This document shows, piece by piece, positions 39,252 to 52,299 of a stretch of 64,000 bases of DNA. A model generated the notes under the pieces. It was not told the DNA's origin, did no database searches, and saw nothing but the letters and a program-made list of their open reading frames with translations. The number at the start of each line of letters is the position of its first letter. Position 1 is the first letter of the stretch. Origin of the DNA: Luscinia megarhynchos (taxonomy: Eukaryota > Chordata > Aves > Passeriformes > Turdidae); assembly GCA_034336665.1 (NCBI GenBank), contig CM067566.1:27186330-27250329 (forward strand), read 5' to 3'. Both the position numbers and the translations under genes were made by a program.

Positions 39252-39282
39252 AAATCAAAATTTACATTATAAATTTTGATTT
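39252..39282. repeat. 13-bp perfect inverted repeat
   Basis: AAATCAAAATTTA (39252-39264) and TAAATTTTGATTT (39270-39282) are exact reverse complements around a 5-nt loop (CATTA). AT-rich arms make a weak stem. It does not look like a miRNA precursor, because the stem is far too short. Confidence 0.9.
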
Positions 39283-42200
39283 GGAGTCCATCTAAGGTAG
39301 AAATGCTGTCTTTGCCTTTGCACAAAGCAGTATGATGCAGCTCTTTGAAGTTGTTGTATTTTAGAGAATCTGTGCTGTCTAACCCATATCACCTTGTAAA
39401 TTCAAAAGACCACTGGTTACCCAGAAGTCCTGACTTGTTGCTGTCTTGCCAAAATGTATGTTTGGCTGGTGTTTTATGTGGCAAGAGAATAAATGACAAG
39501 CAGATCTCTTTGACAGCTCTTCTGAAATGATCAGCTGAAATATGTTGGCTTGCTCCTGAGAAGCTAACGTTCTGTTTTCTTGAGATAGTTACAGTAATTA
39601 CTACATTTTTCTACCATAAAAACCTTCTACACCTCAGCTGAGGGTACAGACATGTTTGTGACACACCTGTTTGTGAGATGGGGTCTGTTAGTGCATTAGG
39701 CAGGGCATGTTCTTATTTCTTCAAAGCAGAAGGGTAAGAAGTGTGCCACCACCAATAGAAAATGCTCTGTGAGTACAGGATGTTTCCTACCTGCCCTCTC
39801 TAACCTCATATTTCTATGCCATTTGTAATAAAGATTACAGATTCTGAACTACCCTCTGTTTCCTTTGAATAGACTTTATTTTTGCAAGCAATACAGCCTT
39901 TTTCAAATAGTTTAATATTTTGCCCAGAAAGATTTAGCTTAAATTACAGATGTTCAAAGACCAGTCTATGAGGGTGGTCAGGTAAAATATCATGTCCAGA
40001 TTAACTGAAACATGCAAGATATATGTTTCTGTATAGAATTTGCATATAATATTTCTTCCAAGAGAATTAAAGCCATGTTATTTTTCTGACAGTGTACCCA
40101 GTGTTCTTTCATAACCCACCCACATATCCTGTTGTTAGAATATTCTGCTTTTTACTGCAGAAAAAGTCCAAACCTTTTTGGAAAATAATTTGCAGTTAGC
40201 AGAGATTTTGCTTAATCCATGTGATTCTCTGCAAATCATTTGTGAATGTAGTCTTAGTCAATTTTTGAACAAGTTTATTAAGTGTAATATTTTGGTTTTC
40301 TTCCTAATGCAGACAATTTTTTTCTAGTTCATTCCACAATTTCATATTTTCTAAGCTAAAATGTTTATGGCTTCAGACTCACATTTACTGGTGATCCCAC
40401 TCAGCTTCTCCAGAGACTTCAGTTTTCCTTTAAGGTATTTTCCATTAAAGAGTTTTGCTTTTTTTCCCCAACATTCTTTGAAAAAGTGGAAGAACAGGAA
40501 ATCCTTGTTCCTTTATATTCTATTAAAGGTTTTTTTAATTTCATTTGTATCATCCAAAGTTTTCCCCCCTTTATTCTGCAATTTCTTGCTCTCCTGATTT
40601 TGCTTCTCCCATTCTTTATGTTTGCCCAATTCAAATTTCTTTGTTACATCACCTGATGTCTATGGATACATTTGGCTGTGTCCTATCAGTCACTTCAGAG
40701 GAAGTAAAAATAATAAAGATTTTCTGAAAAGAGTCACTGTTCAGTAGCTAGCTATGCAAATAATCTATTTCCTATTTTAATGAAGAAGGGGTCCTGCCAA
40801 GAAGAAAGACCCTGGTTTAGCCAATGTTATGTTGTAGCATTTTTTCATTACTCATTTTCTAGATTTTTAGACTTCTCCTGTGTTATTCTTGCAACGAATT
40901 TTAGTGATAAGCCTCAACATGAAAAGTCCCTTGATTTGTGAAACCTCTACATATTAATGTGAACAAATTGGTTGTCTTCTCAAATTGAAAATCACAAAAC
41001 CAGCTGGGAAGTCTTTCACTGTAAATGGATTCTGACTTCCTGCTTTTCTGCAATTCAAACATCACTTGCTTTTGTGCAGAACAGTGTCACATCCTCATTC
41101 CAGCCCAGTCAGGGAGTGACCCCACACACCTGAGAAACTTGTTTATTCAGTCCATGGTTTGCTCATCTGGTGCCTCTGTGCAGGACTGGGACCTGGGGCA
41201 GTGGAGCTCAGCTGGATAGCTTCATCCTTACACTATGTGGAAAACTCCTCTAAAACTCACCTGTGCTTACAGCAGCCACACCTATCTGCCTTGTGGCCTC
41301 CCCTGTGCTGTACTTAGAAAGAATCAATGCCTTTGCTGCCTCCATGACCTGAGAAGAACAACAAAGAGGATGGCTGGAAGTTGCAGCAATCTGAAAATAA
41401 GGTTATTCACAGTTCCATGGGAAGTAATTTCTGATATGCAATTAATTAGTAAGTTCAGCATATCACACCATCTGCAGAACATTGCAGCAGGAGCTGAAAA
41501 CTGGAGTGGTTTCATCCATCTGCTAATTGTCATAGGGCAATAATTGCAGTAAAAATGCTAAAGATTCTGATGATCTGAAACCTAGAGTGAAAATATCCAA
41601 TAATTGTTTCATATACCTTTTGGGAAATCTCCTGGTTGGGTGTATTTCTCTCTGTGGCCATCACACACAGCATTGGAGGTTACCAGTTTCTCAGCCTAGT
41701 CCTTCCCTTGATAAGAGTTGTGAGATCCATGCCTGATATTTACCAAGCTGACAAACAGTAAGGTTTTGGAGGTTCAGAGATTTTGCTTTTTTGACTATTA
41801 CTAGCAGGAAAGTGGGAGGGCAGTAAGTAGATCTGTTGTAATATGGAAGCTACACCTGACAATTTTGGGATGTTCCAGAGAACCTGGAGAGACTGAAGCA
41901 AAAGGCTCCAGCTCCTTCTGCAGAAATTTCCTCTGAAAGCCAAAACCATCATGCTGAAGAGCAGGGTTATTGTTGATCTACTCCTTTTGAAATAATGGTA
42001 TGACAACTCTAAACAAAACAATGATGAGCAAAAGAAGTTGTCATGTCACATTTTTCATGTTGCTTTATCTTCCCAATATATAACATCTGCATCTGCTCTG
42101 TTCCTTGAGGAAGGTGCAAGAATTTGTCTTGATAATTTGAATAGTTTTTTCTGTTTTTACTTCCTTTGGATTAGATGGATGGTATATTTATGTTAAAATC

Positions 42201-44438
42201 AGAGCAGTATTTATATTCAGCCTCTAAATACCTGTATGTTTTTTAATTTTTGTACTTAATACAGAATAGGAACTTTAGGAAAATTAAATATATAATATAT
42301 TCTAAGGCAGAGCTAATTCTTTTAAAGTGGTTTGATTGCAATAGTATAGCTTGATTCTAATTGAATCTGTTTCTTTCTTTTGGTCACCAAGTTATAACTG
42401 GAATTAAAATTAATTTTTCCTAATTAGCATGACTAGTTCTAAGCAATATTTCCATGCTCACAGGAAGTATTTTGGAGCAGTTTGTATCTTAAAATGGGGT
42501 CCAAACTGTGAAACTTGATGATTCTTGAGGTTTTTTTTGATGTTTTCAGAATTTCTTTAGACAAGGCAATGTTTTCACAAGGCCAGAAACCATGTTTGCA
42601 AATTTAGGATTAGCTTCTGTTTTGGTTGTTATTTTTGTGACCTTGCTGACAACAATGGATTCAGGTTTAGTTATTCTCTAGACTACATTGTTTTAATTTC
42701 TTCTATGCTGAATTCTGAGAGAATATAAATGAAGAGTGCTGTAGGAAAAATTATCTGAGGGCAAAAGGTGATTTATGCTTCCTCTACTACTTTGAGAACT
42801 GGGTCAATTAAAGCATTCCCTATGGTAATACTTTTTTCATTGCTGCTCCTACATTACGGTTTCAAAGTTCAAATTTGCATCTTAAGAGTACTTAGGAATT
42901 CAGGTTCATAGGATTAGGACAGGAAAAATTGACACAAATCCTGATTTGACTTTGCTAATGTGATATGTGTGTTTGTGTTGTTCTGCCTTAGGCATTTGAC
43001 AATGGTTAATAACCTTAGAAAAGTCAGGAAAAGACACTCACATGCTTAATTTTAATATGACTTAGTGCTTTCTTGAGTTGAAGGCTCACTATAACCCTGG
43101 GCTTCAGTGGCTGACTAGGATGGAGAGAAGTAAAGTTCTTCAGGAAATTCTAAGCAGAAAAGTATTTACAGAGCTAATCACAAAATGTCATGTTAAATGC
43201 TGTTATTGCAGCTGTCTGACTATCTAGTCTGTATTCAAGGACTTAAAATTCCCTGTGACCTTCCTCCACTACCTCCAAATGAATTTCTCAGCTGAAATGC
43301 AGCTCATAGACTTAGGCAGCTTTTAAAAAGCTTCTTGGAGATCTGCAGTGCTGTGAGCTGAGAGTAGGCAGAGGTGTCTCCAAGACAAGGTCCTTCAGCT
43401 CCATTGTCCTTATCCTTAGGTCAGAAGGGGAGCTGAACTCTCCTGCCACTGTTGGATAATTCATCCCCCTGCAGGATCCTACTGAGGTGATTGATTTTTA
43501 TTGATAAACTCAGGCTAAAACAATATCATATAGTTCTGGTTTGTGTCTTATGTAGTTTCTATATTGCATGTATTGCTGTCCAAAAGTGGGTCTTCTTCCC
43601 AAAACCAAAGATTGGTTCTGTAAATGAAGCAAGAGTACAAAAGATGTATAAATCATAGGCAAATTTTCCTAGAAAAGCTCTTCAAGGACTTTTATACTGT
43701 TATTTTAATCTATGTTTTACAGAGGACAAATGCTCTAATTATTAATGGCTGTCATATTTTCAGATCTAGGAGATACAGTGTGACACTACAATGTTCTTAT
43801 ATAACATAGGTAGTAAAAGTATATTTTATTGAACCTATTAAAGCAGTTGTTTATTCTTTGGTGAAATTTAGAGTATGGAAAACATGCAACTAGATAATGT
43901 AATCTGAAGAAAATAAGCTCTTATGTTTCTGCAGCATTCAGGTAATTAATACAGTGCTTATACTATAAGACTGTTTAATACTATTAAGCTATCTAATATA
44001 GTGTTCATGTATGGCACTATTTGTTTATTGTGTTAAATAGAAATGCTATTTATAATTAAAGTATTTTTAAATAAACATTTAACATTATTAGTTTCCATTA
44101 GTGATCAGAGGAAGGAATGCAGACAGTATGAAGAAAAACATGTCCTGTACAATGTGACTTTCTTATTACAGAGTTCTGCAATTCCTTGGAGGTTTCACTT
44201 ACTGGTCCTTGTTATGAAGTGCAGCTTTAATTTTCACATTGTTAAAGAGCTCTAATGAAGTGTAATGACTGTTGTACTCTTTCAATGCTGCTACTGCACT
44301 GTTCCAAATCATCCTAAAATGCAAGACTCTTCAGTGCATGGTTTAAAGATGAGGGAGAATTTACACTGTATTTGATTTCAAAATCTCAATGGTGATATAA
44401 ATGTGTTGCGCTATATTTCTTGTTTCAGTAACATTTAA

Positions 44439-44490
44439 AAAAAGAAACCAAAAAACAAACCCAAACCACAACCACCCACAAAATACAATG
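44439..44490 (+). repeat. A/C-rich low-complexity tract
   Basis: A run of AAAAAAAGAAACC followed by CAAAAAACAAACCCAAACCA and further A/C words. It is simple-sequence DNA. Confidence 0.75.
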
Positions 44491-45240
44491 GCTGCAGATG
44501 AAAGAGATACTAACCAAAATGTTCAGTCTGAGGTACTGGGTACTGATGATTTAGGTACTGTAAAAATGAACTGGCTTTTCAGTTGTAAATTAAAGAGACA
44601 GACATTTTCAGTTTATTTACAGAGGAAACCTCTTCCTTCCTCATAAATTACTGCAAGGGATCTGCTTATGTCTGAATCTGCTTGTGTCTAAAAAATGTAG
44701 ATCTGACCAGGCTGGTCTTGCAGTTCTTTCTCAATGCAAGTGGGTCACCCAGTGTCTTACTTCATCTGGAGCACATCTGAACACTTGGGATAACAAGACC
44801 CAAGTATTCGTGTAGGAATTCTAAGATAAGGGCTTTTACTGCAGGGACTGACTTAGTGCTTTCTTCCTTACTTCCCTTTCTCTTTTTTTGGTTTTCTTTC
44901 CCATTATTCCAAGCTGTAGCAATGATCAGCTTAATTCTAGTATTTAAACAAGAGAGTCCTAGAAACTGTCTCTAGGAAGCAAATGGCATTTAATTTATCT
45001 TGTCTTCCTCTTTTAAGTGTAAAATTGTTAATTTAATTGTATTTCTGAGTACCTTGTTAAGGTGAATGTATCTGCACTTCGTGTGTGTGTTCAGTTTATT
45101 ATACTCTGTTTGGAAACTTATCCTGATACTGAATCTAAACTTTGCCTGGCCACATTTTGTCACAGAAAACACTCAGAGACTCCTAAACAACCCTACTCAT
45201 TTCATTCTTCTATAGCCTCACTTCAAAAATTAAAGTTTAG

Positions 45241-45268
45241 TACTGAAAGACAAAACTGTCTTTCAGTA
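45241..45268. repeat. 12-bp perfect inverted repeat (hairpin)
   Basis: TACTGAAAGACA (45241-45252) and TGTCTTTCAGTA (45257-45268) are exact reverse complements with a 4-nt loop, AAAC. A G-T and then an A-T pair extend the stem. No T run follows, and this is a eukaryotic setting, so I do not call it a terminator. Confidence 0.92.
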
Positions 45269-46217
45269 TTTTTATGTAATCTTTTCTATTCTCAAACTTA
45301 TTGGAATTCCTCTACTAAGGTATAAAACAAAGCTGCACTAAGGAAATCTCCGGTGATAGAAATACAGGAAGGAATTATAGAAAACCAGATCATGAACAAA
45401 ATAACTCTTTTAGATTTCAGTTCAGGAAGTTGCTTCAGAGTAAATTAAACTGAATCCTTCAGCTGGGGTTTGGGTGTGTCAGCTTCAGAAATTGTTAGTG
45501 AAAATAATACCAACTATATATATTTTTTACTTCTGCTGAAATGATTAAATAGGATGCCCTCATGGATACTTGGACTTTTCCAAGGAAACTGGCCCAGCAA
45601 CTTTAGAGGTTACAGGCCTGATAATACATTTTGAAAGACTATAACATGAAAATGAAAGACAATTCTTATCCTCAATAGCTTAGTTACTTTTAATTCATAT
45701 TAGGTGCATAAGGGAAATTTATATAGCCTTTGTGATGTCTATGAAGTTGTAAATGGAAAAGCTTACAATTCATTCCATTGAGGGACTCGACAGAATATGC
45801 ATGAATGAAGAGATACTGAACTTTCTTATGGAAATCTTAATGCTGAAAAGGTTAAAACATTTCCTAAGAGGACTGAAATGCCTCTTAATCTGTAAAGAAA
45901 TCTGACCTGTGTTGAGAACTAGTTACAGAAGCAGAAGTTAACAATGCTTTCTCTAGCTTTAAAGATTTGTAATCTATATTCCACTAAATAAAATCTAGAT
46001 GAACATGATCCTCCTAGATCCTTCCACCAGTGATATTTATCTCTAGTGCAACAGAAAAGACCTGGGCTATTCACCTTCCTTAGGAATGCTTGATTGTGTT
46101 GGAGCCAGCAGGATGTATAAACAGCAGAAATTCGGGAAAGACTTTTTGTTTATATTAAAACAGATAGTTGAGTTAATAATGAAATGGGAGTGGTGATTTT
46201 TAGCTGCTTCCACTAAA

Positions 46218-46300
46218 TGCCAGTTTCTCCTTATGTTTTTAACAAGCTTAGAAGAACCATGCCAATTTCTCCTTATGTTTTAAGAAGCTTGGAAGAACTA
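46218..46300 (+). repeat. 42-bp local tandem duplication
   Basis: Unit one, 46218-46259, starts TGCCAGTTTCTCCTTATG and ends AGAAGAACCA. Unit two, 46260-46300, starts TGCCAATTTCTCCTTATG and ends GGAAGAACTA. The units differ by a few substitutions and one deleted base. A third start, TGCAA, follows immediately. It is a two-copy minisatellite-like duplication of moderate age. Confidence 0.93.
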
Positions 46301-49300
46301 TGCAATGGTAGCTCTTAAAAGTTAAAATACTGCTGCAAGTTTTCCTCATAAAAGTCATCAAACATGGTGAACTGCCAGTTTTCTGCTAACTTTATGACTG
46401 TGACTTCAGAAGTCCCAAAATCCACTAGGCAGTGATTTTAATCTTTATTTAGTGATTCACTTGTAGCTAATATTGTTCAAATTCTCTGTGCTTCCTTATT
46501 TTCCTCTCCCCTCTTTTCCTTCTGTCAGCCCTTTATCCATTTGCCTTAAAGGCCCAGGGTGGATGAGTCAGTGATTCCAATCTGTGTTTGCTTAGATATC
46601 AACTCCCTTTTAGGGATAGCACTGTCATGCTTTATCTCAGTAGGTAGTCATGCTTTTTGAACAATTTTTGACATCTAGAACTTTCTTTTATTAGATGGGG
46701 ACTGCTGCACTCCTCTCTCTATTAAAAAAAAGAGAAAAAAAAGGCATGGTCTCTGGGTCTGCTTTTTTAAAAAATCCAAAACACAAACAACCCAGTTCTT
46801 GGCTGCACAGATATCACCAATCTGATGAATAGTCAAACTGGTTTAAGCTTGTGTGGATCCCTCACTTTCTTGACTACTTCTTGGTTGTTCATTCATCTTT
46901 GGCCACTTGAACATGGGTCTCCTTGCCTTCCTGCCTCTCCTCACCTCCCTGCACAGCCAGGAAACCCTTAAGACTGGCACTGCCAGACCTTGTGGCTCTT
47001 AATTTTACCTTGTGTGACTTGACAGTTTGGAGGGAAGCTAATAGTATATCTCTCCCTTGCTAAATAAAGATCAAACTGCAGATTTCTGGCATAAGAAAGG
47101 CTGGAAATCCAGAATACCTGATGAGAAGCAGACCTTTCATGCTGCCACCACAGCAACCCCATGAGTGCTTGAGGAGGCACAAGATGTTCCTGAGGCACCC
47201 TAAGTGTCCATGATTGCTTGATGCTCTGGAGCTGCAACCACATGCCCAGATTTAGGGGTGTCTCACTTGCAGGACATTGGGAGGGAAGGAGCATTTTTCA
47301 CCCTTTTTATTTCTCTCTTCATCTGTCAAGCCAGGAGAAACCTGGAAGGGGAACACATGATGGTATTGTCCTGTGTAAATTATTTTCTAATTAGCTGAAG
47401 CACTGAAAATGCTTCTGTCTCTTTAAATTGGTGTGGTACTTTGTGCTGTGGCTACTACCAAAAGTGAAGTTATTTAAGTGAACAGAATAACTTCATGTGT
47501 GTTGAGGTGTGAGGTGACCTCACTATTCCTAAATTTGTTCCTGTTTTGTAGAGCTCCTTATTCAGTTCTACTCTTTCAGCTGCTCCAGTGTTTTTATTTC
47601 TGCTCTGGTTGTGTAAGATTTTTTTGAAATGTCAGAATCACAGCAATGTAAGTCGGTTAGTTGAAGCAACCTGGCAGAAATTTAGCTGCTCATAGATAAG
47701 ACAATAATAGAGCAATATTAAACAGGGTTTGTGGCTTAAAAAGATAAGAAGCAATACTTATCAGGCTTCATTTTGATGCAAGGATGCTGATTAATGCAAG
47801 ACATGCTTCACTCCAACTGAGACTTCTGGTAAAGACATTAAAAAAATTATCATTTTGCCTTTGCTTGCACAAAGTCAGCACTTCAGAGAAGTATTGTGTT
47901 GAAAACTCTGACAAATTGTATTTCTTGTCTGCCTTCAGAAGGGCACGTCACGGGCTGTGCTAGCATGCACTCTGCAATCTGTGCTTGCTCCAGGGCACAG
48001 GTGCACACCTCCAGGGAGATGCTGCTCCCTTCAGCCCTTTGTGTTCCTGTTTTTGCTGAGGACTGTGCTGTTGGGACTGTTTGCTGAAAGGGGGGCACCT
48101 GTCCACTCTCAAGGAAACAAAATAAGTCTTCCTCAAAGCTCACTCAGCAGGCTCCAGGCAGCCTTGCTGGTCACACTTAGTAGAGTTTGTTTGAAGAAGG
48201 AGATTAGGTAGCTACATTGCAAATGCCTTATATTGACAGGTTTTTCATGCTAAAGTGAAAGTTTTTCCATTTGGACTTCCAGCATTTAAGGGCACATGAG
48301 AAACAAGATTCCAACTACTTTGCTTGAGAACTGTCACCTCCTGAGTAGTTCCTGTGGGAAATGTTACTCTAAATAATAAATCCCATCTTTTGTACCATTA
48401 ACCACTCATTTGAAACTTCCTGGCTCCAGTGGTTTCATTCTTTCCACTCTGCCTTGATTTCTTTTACTAGCTTCAGTATTCTCCTCTGACTCCATGTAGC
48501 TTTGGAGCACTTGAGTGAGTTGGTGACCTGTGGGGTTTTTAACAACCAGGTAAGTTTTCTGACAGTGTGTTTCCTGAGTTAAGAATTTAGTTCCTATGCC
48601 AAATCAATACTTATATTAATAACCTCCATATCTACTATTATATGTAACAAGCCTTTTAAGTCCCACTGCCTCCATTTCCTGTTGCATTGAAAATAAATCA
48701 AGATGAAATTTGAAGTAAATTAAGCTGGCAAGAGGAGGCAAAAATTTCAGTTTGGCATCATGCATGGCATTTCTACCAATTCAGTGATGTAAATTAATTG
48801 CTGTCTGCATAAGATGATGTAAAAGTGAAACACACTATGTGCCTAAATTTTTTACAGGATTTACATGAACTGGAGTTGTCTAGGGGAAAACTAAGACCTT
48901 TAAATGCCTATTGCATTACACTTTCAGCTATTAAAACCTATTTGCATGTAAGAAAATGGAAGGAAAATACTTTTTCTTTTTAAATTTTGAACTATTTGAT
49001 TTTGTCACTTCACCTTTTAATCCTCTTTCATTTAATGTTTTGGTCTGTAACAAAAGCCTATGTTTCAATTCTCACCCCTGCTTGAACAGAGAAAGGCTGT
49101 GGCATTGGGAGCAGGCAGTTTGGGTGTGACAGAGATAAAGCTGATATTAGGAAATTATGGGGAGAGTGGCTTCTGCCTCTTCATTACCAGATTGTCCACC
49201 ACTTATCTTCATGCCTGTTGTCTGAGTGATGCTGCTTCTCTTCTGCTGGCACAAAAAGTCCTTTGCTGACCTTGTGTGATGATTAAACACTGCTAATTGC

Positions 49301-52257
49301 CCTCAGCTAGGAGGCTGCTTTGTGGTCACTCATGCACCTCCAACTTTGGTGCTAGATTAGGTACTGCCTCTAAGAGAGGCACCTCTCAGCACCAGGGCTT
49401 TTCAGTAATGTAATACTCACCAGGTGAATCTTAGTCATGGGGCTTGAAGTGCAAAGGACCTGAGCAGCTGCAGAATGTGCTCAGGGCAGTGACCACACCT
49501 GAGTCCAGAGTGTTTGCTCAGGTACCTGTGTAGCCTTTAATGGTCCCAAGTCCTGTTGTAAACTCTCATGGTCTTAATTAATCCTGGTTTGCTGGTTATT
49601 AGGAGGGATGCTAGATCCAGCATTGTGCTGTGGGAGGAAGACTTGAGGGAGCTGGGTGAAGTGGTTTATATTCTGAAGAGAATCTTGGTCTGTCAGCTCT
49701 TGGAGTGCAGAAAGTAGTCCTTACAGATGGGTCAAAAAGCCATGCATTTTGTCAGACCAGAGCAATTTCATCTTTCTATTCTCCTTTTTTTTTAAGCTCT
49801 TTTTAATTAAAAGTTAAATTGGGTGAAAGTCATTCTCTTGGTTCCTGAGAATGTACTGTTAGTGAAATAAAATGTGTCCCTAAAGAAAGAAGTTGGTGAA
49901 GTCATTATTACACATAAATCTTGGTATATCTGCTGAAACAAATCTGCATGAGATACCTCAGAGGAGAAAGCAACAGTGGTGTATTACTCTCAAGCTCTTT
50001 ATTTTATCTTCTCTCATTTCCAGTTCAATCCCATTTGTCTGTGTTTAAGGGAATTATTCTGTATGTCTGTATTTACAGTGCTTAGGAAAAAAAGGACTGC
50101 TGAGCAGCCTGGGATTCTCCAGTGTTTCTCCACATACACTATTTTTAATTGACACAGAGGGAGATTTGGAAAATCAGATACTGTTAAATACATTGTGTAC
50201 AATAGATTAATTAAAACTCCTCTCTGTTGAAGGCTTTATCTTACTTCAAGAGTCTCTGCAATTGATATGAAAATGCCAAGGACTACTGCTGAAACTAGAT
50301 GACAACCATAAACTTCGGTTTCACATTGAGAAAGCATAATTTTGTCTAGGTCCTACATTTTATGGGAAACTTTTTGGTCTAAACACCTCTGGGATATGAA
50401 GGCCTAAGCTTAGGAGCTTTTTGCTGGTCTTTGGATAGAACTTGTAAGATGTGATTTTGAACAAACACCAAGCAAGATTCTAAAAGGCATCACTAAATAT
50501 TAATTTCCTGTAGAGGATTTTACTGCATGATAAGCTACCTGGTTCCCAGGAGATTTGAAAATTAGATCTCCCATTTCCCTGCCAAGCTGGGATTTGGGAG
50601 CCTAGCTTTACTGGGTATGTTTTCCCTTAAGCCCTGGTTGCTTAGATCTGTTTGTGGAAGACTGGAACTGTGCAAAAGGAGCTACTGGAGCCATGGGAAG
50701 ATCTGTCCAGAGCACAGAGTGGTACTGCATTAGGATTTGGCTCAGCCAGTGCTGTCTGAGAACTGCATAATGAAGCCCTTTTAGGATTTATTCAAAACTT
50801 TATTGCTTTCTAAGAGGAATTTGCATCATTGTTGAATAATATAGACTGTTTGTGATTGTCTCCCTTTCATGGTGCTGTAGGATGCTTCAGGAAATACTGG
50901 TGTCTAGCACAAATTTTCTTGGAAAACCCAGCCTTGAGATGTCATGGTAGTTATTGACATTAAGCTATTCTTGCAAAGATAAAAACATGGATAATATAAT
51001 ATCAGGATTTTTCTTTTTAAAAAACCACTGCAGCTGTTTATAGCACCCATAAAGAGTTGCCTAGTAGTTCCAGTATACCATATTGCACTTGTGGGAAAGG
51101 TAAGCTTCTTTTGGCTTTATGGTTGGGGAAGACTGAGCAATTCCATAAACTAATACACCCAGAAGAAAGATCAGCTGGGAAGTCTTATCTATCAATCTGA
51201 AATCATCTTGGCTGTTAGCTGAAACCTCCCTTAGCATTTTCCACAGGGAAAGTGCTAAATAAGAAAAGAGTGCTGAAATACACGCCCAGCTTAACTTATA
51301 AGGCTGTTCCTACAGTATGTTCTTACAATATTATAATATATCCTTCAGAGTTCTCTTTTAAATCACAACAAAAATAGCCAAACAAGTCCTTCTCTTTGGT
51401 GATTTCATGGCTTCTGTTTCTTCCTCAGAGAAGATCAAGTCTGAAGTTTCTCTGACTTCGTCTGAAATTGTAGGCATGATCAATTTGTTTAAGAAACCTT
51501 GTAAGTACTTGACTGATGGAGCACATGATGTCCTGTCATTCCAAAGCTCACTGTTAAGTTGTTGTGGCTTAGTCTGGAACACTTTCAGCGGGGAGCTGGC
51601 TGAGGGGGGAATGTGCTGTGCTTCTTGTTTTTGAGTAGGAGTTGCTGCTAATGTATGTGCTGCTTTTGTCCATTTTGATGGCAGGTAGAATAAACAGTGT
51701 ATGTGTGAAGCACAGGCAAATTCGAACCAGAGAAGTTATTCTGGTTAATGTTTTTGCAGGTAATTCCCTGAGGCATCACTTGGGGGTTTCTGCTCCACTG
51801 TGGGAAACTTTACTCCTCCTTTTGTGCTATGTCAGATGCTGTGCTTTTACCATACCTTTTGAAATGTTCCCTTTAACTGATGAATGTTCAGAATTTATGG
51901 ATGTAAATTTTTAAGTAAATAGAAAAATATATGGTTTTTTATGGTTATCTGGATCATTTTTCAAAGTTGTCAAAAAGCTTCTAATTTTAAAGCTTACTAC
52001 TGCAGTTTTAATTTTGATAGGTTTTCCTATGCCAGTTGTCAAATATCTTTCAGTTGCTCTGATACTGACTTAACATAATTTAATTTTTAATTTTTGCATT
52101 GGATTTGCAGGGATTCTTCGACAAATTCAGAATTTATTGGAGTTAAATGTGAATGGACTGAAGCAGTGTTAAGTTTGTACTTATGTGTAAATAGCAAGCA
52201 TGCTGCCAAGCAATGGTGTTGGATTCATGTAGTGGTGTCCTGCTTGGGTCTTTGTTT

Positions 52258-52299
52258 GGGGGAGGGGGTGTTGGGGAGGGGGAGTTTGGGGACAAGGGG
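52258..52299 (+). repeat. G-quadruplex-type G tract
   Basis: Six runs of four or five G (52258-52262, 52264-52268, 52273-52276, 52278-52282, 52288-52291, 52296-52299) are separated by linkers of 1-5 nt. This easily satisfies the usual G4 pattern of four G3+ runs with loops up to 7 nt. It is isolated in AT-rich DNA, with no CpG island or promoter element around it. Confidence 0.85.

Noticed and set aside
47636..47690. AGAATCACAGCAATG, resembling the antisense CR1 terminus
   Set aside because: Only about 10 bases fit. The expected GGTTGGAA..CCAACC blocks do not follow.
48499..48549. Segment between a TGTAG acceptor and a CCAG|GTAAGT donor
   Set aside because: The acceptor has a weak pyrimidine tract interrupted by purines, and competing AG dinucleotides lie close by. 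It is less convincing than the two exon-like candidates reported.
51700..51740. TTCGAACCAGAG, resembling a minus-strand tRNA B box
   Set aside because: The reverse complement has GGTTCGAAT, but I found no A box at the right distance and no cloverleaf pairing.
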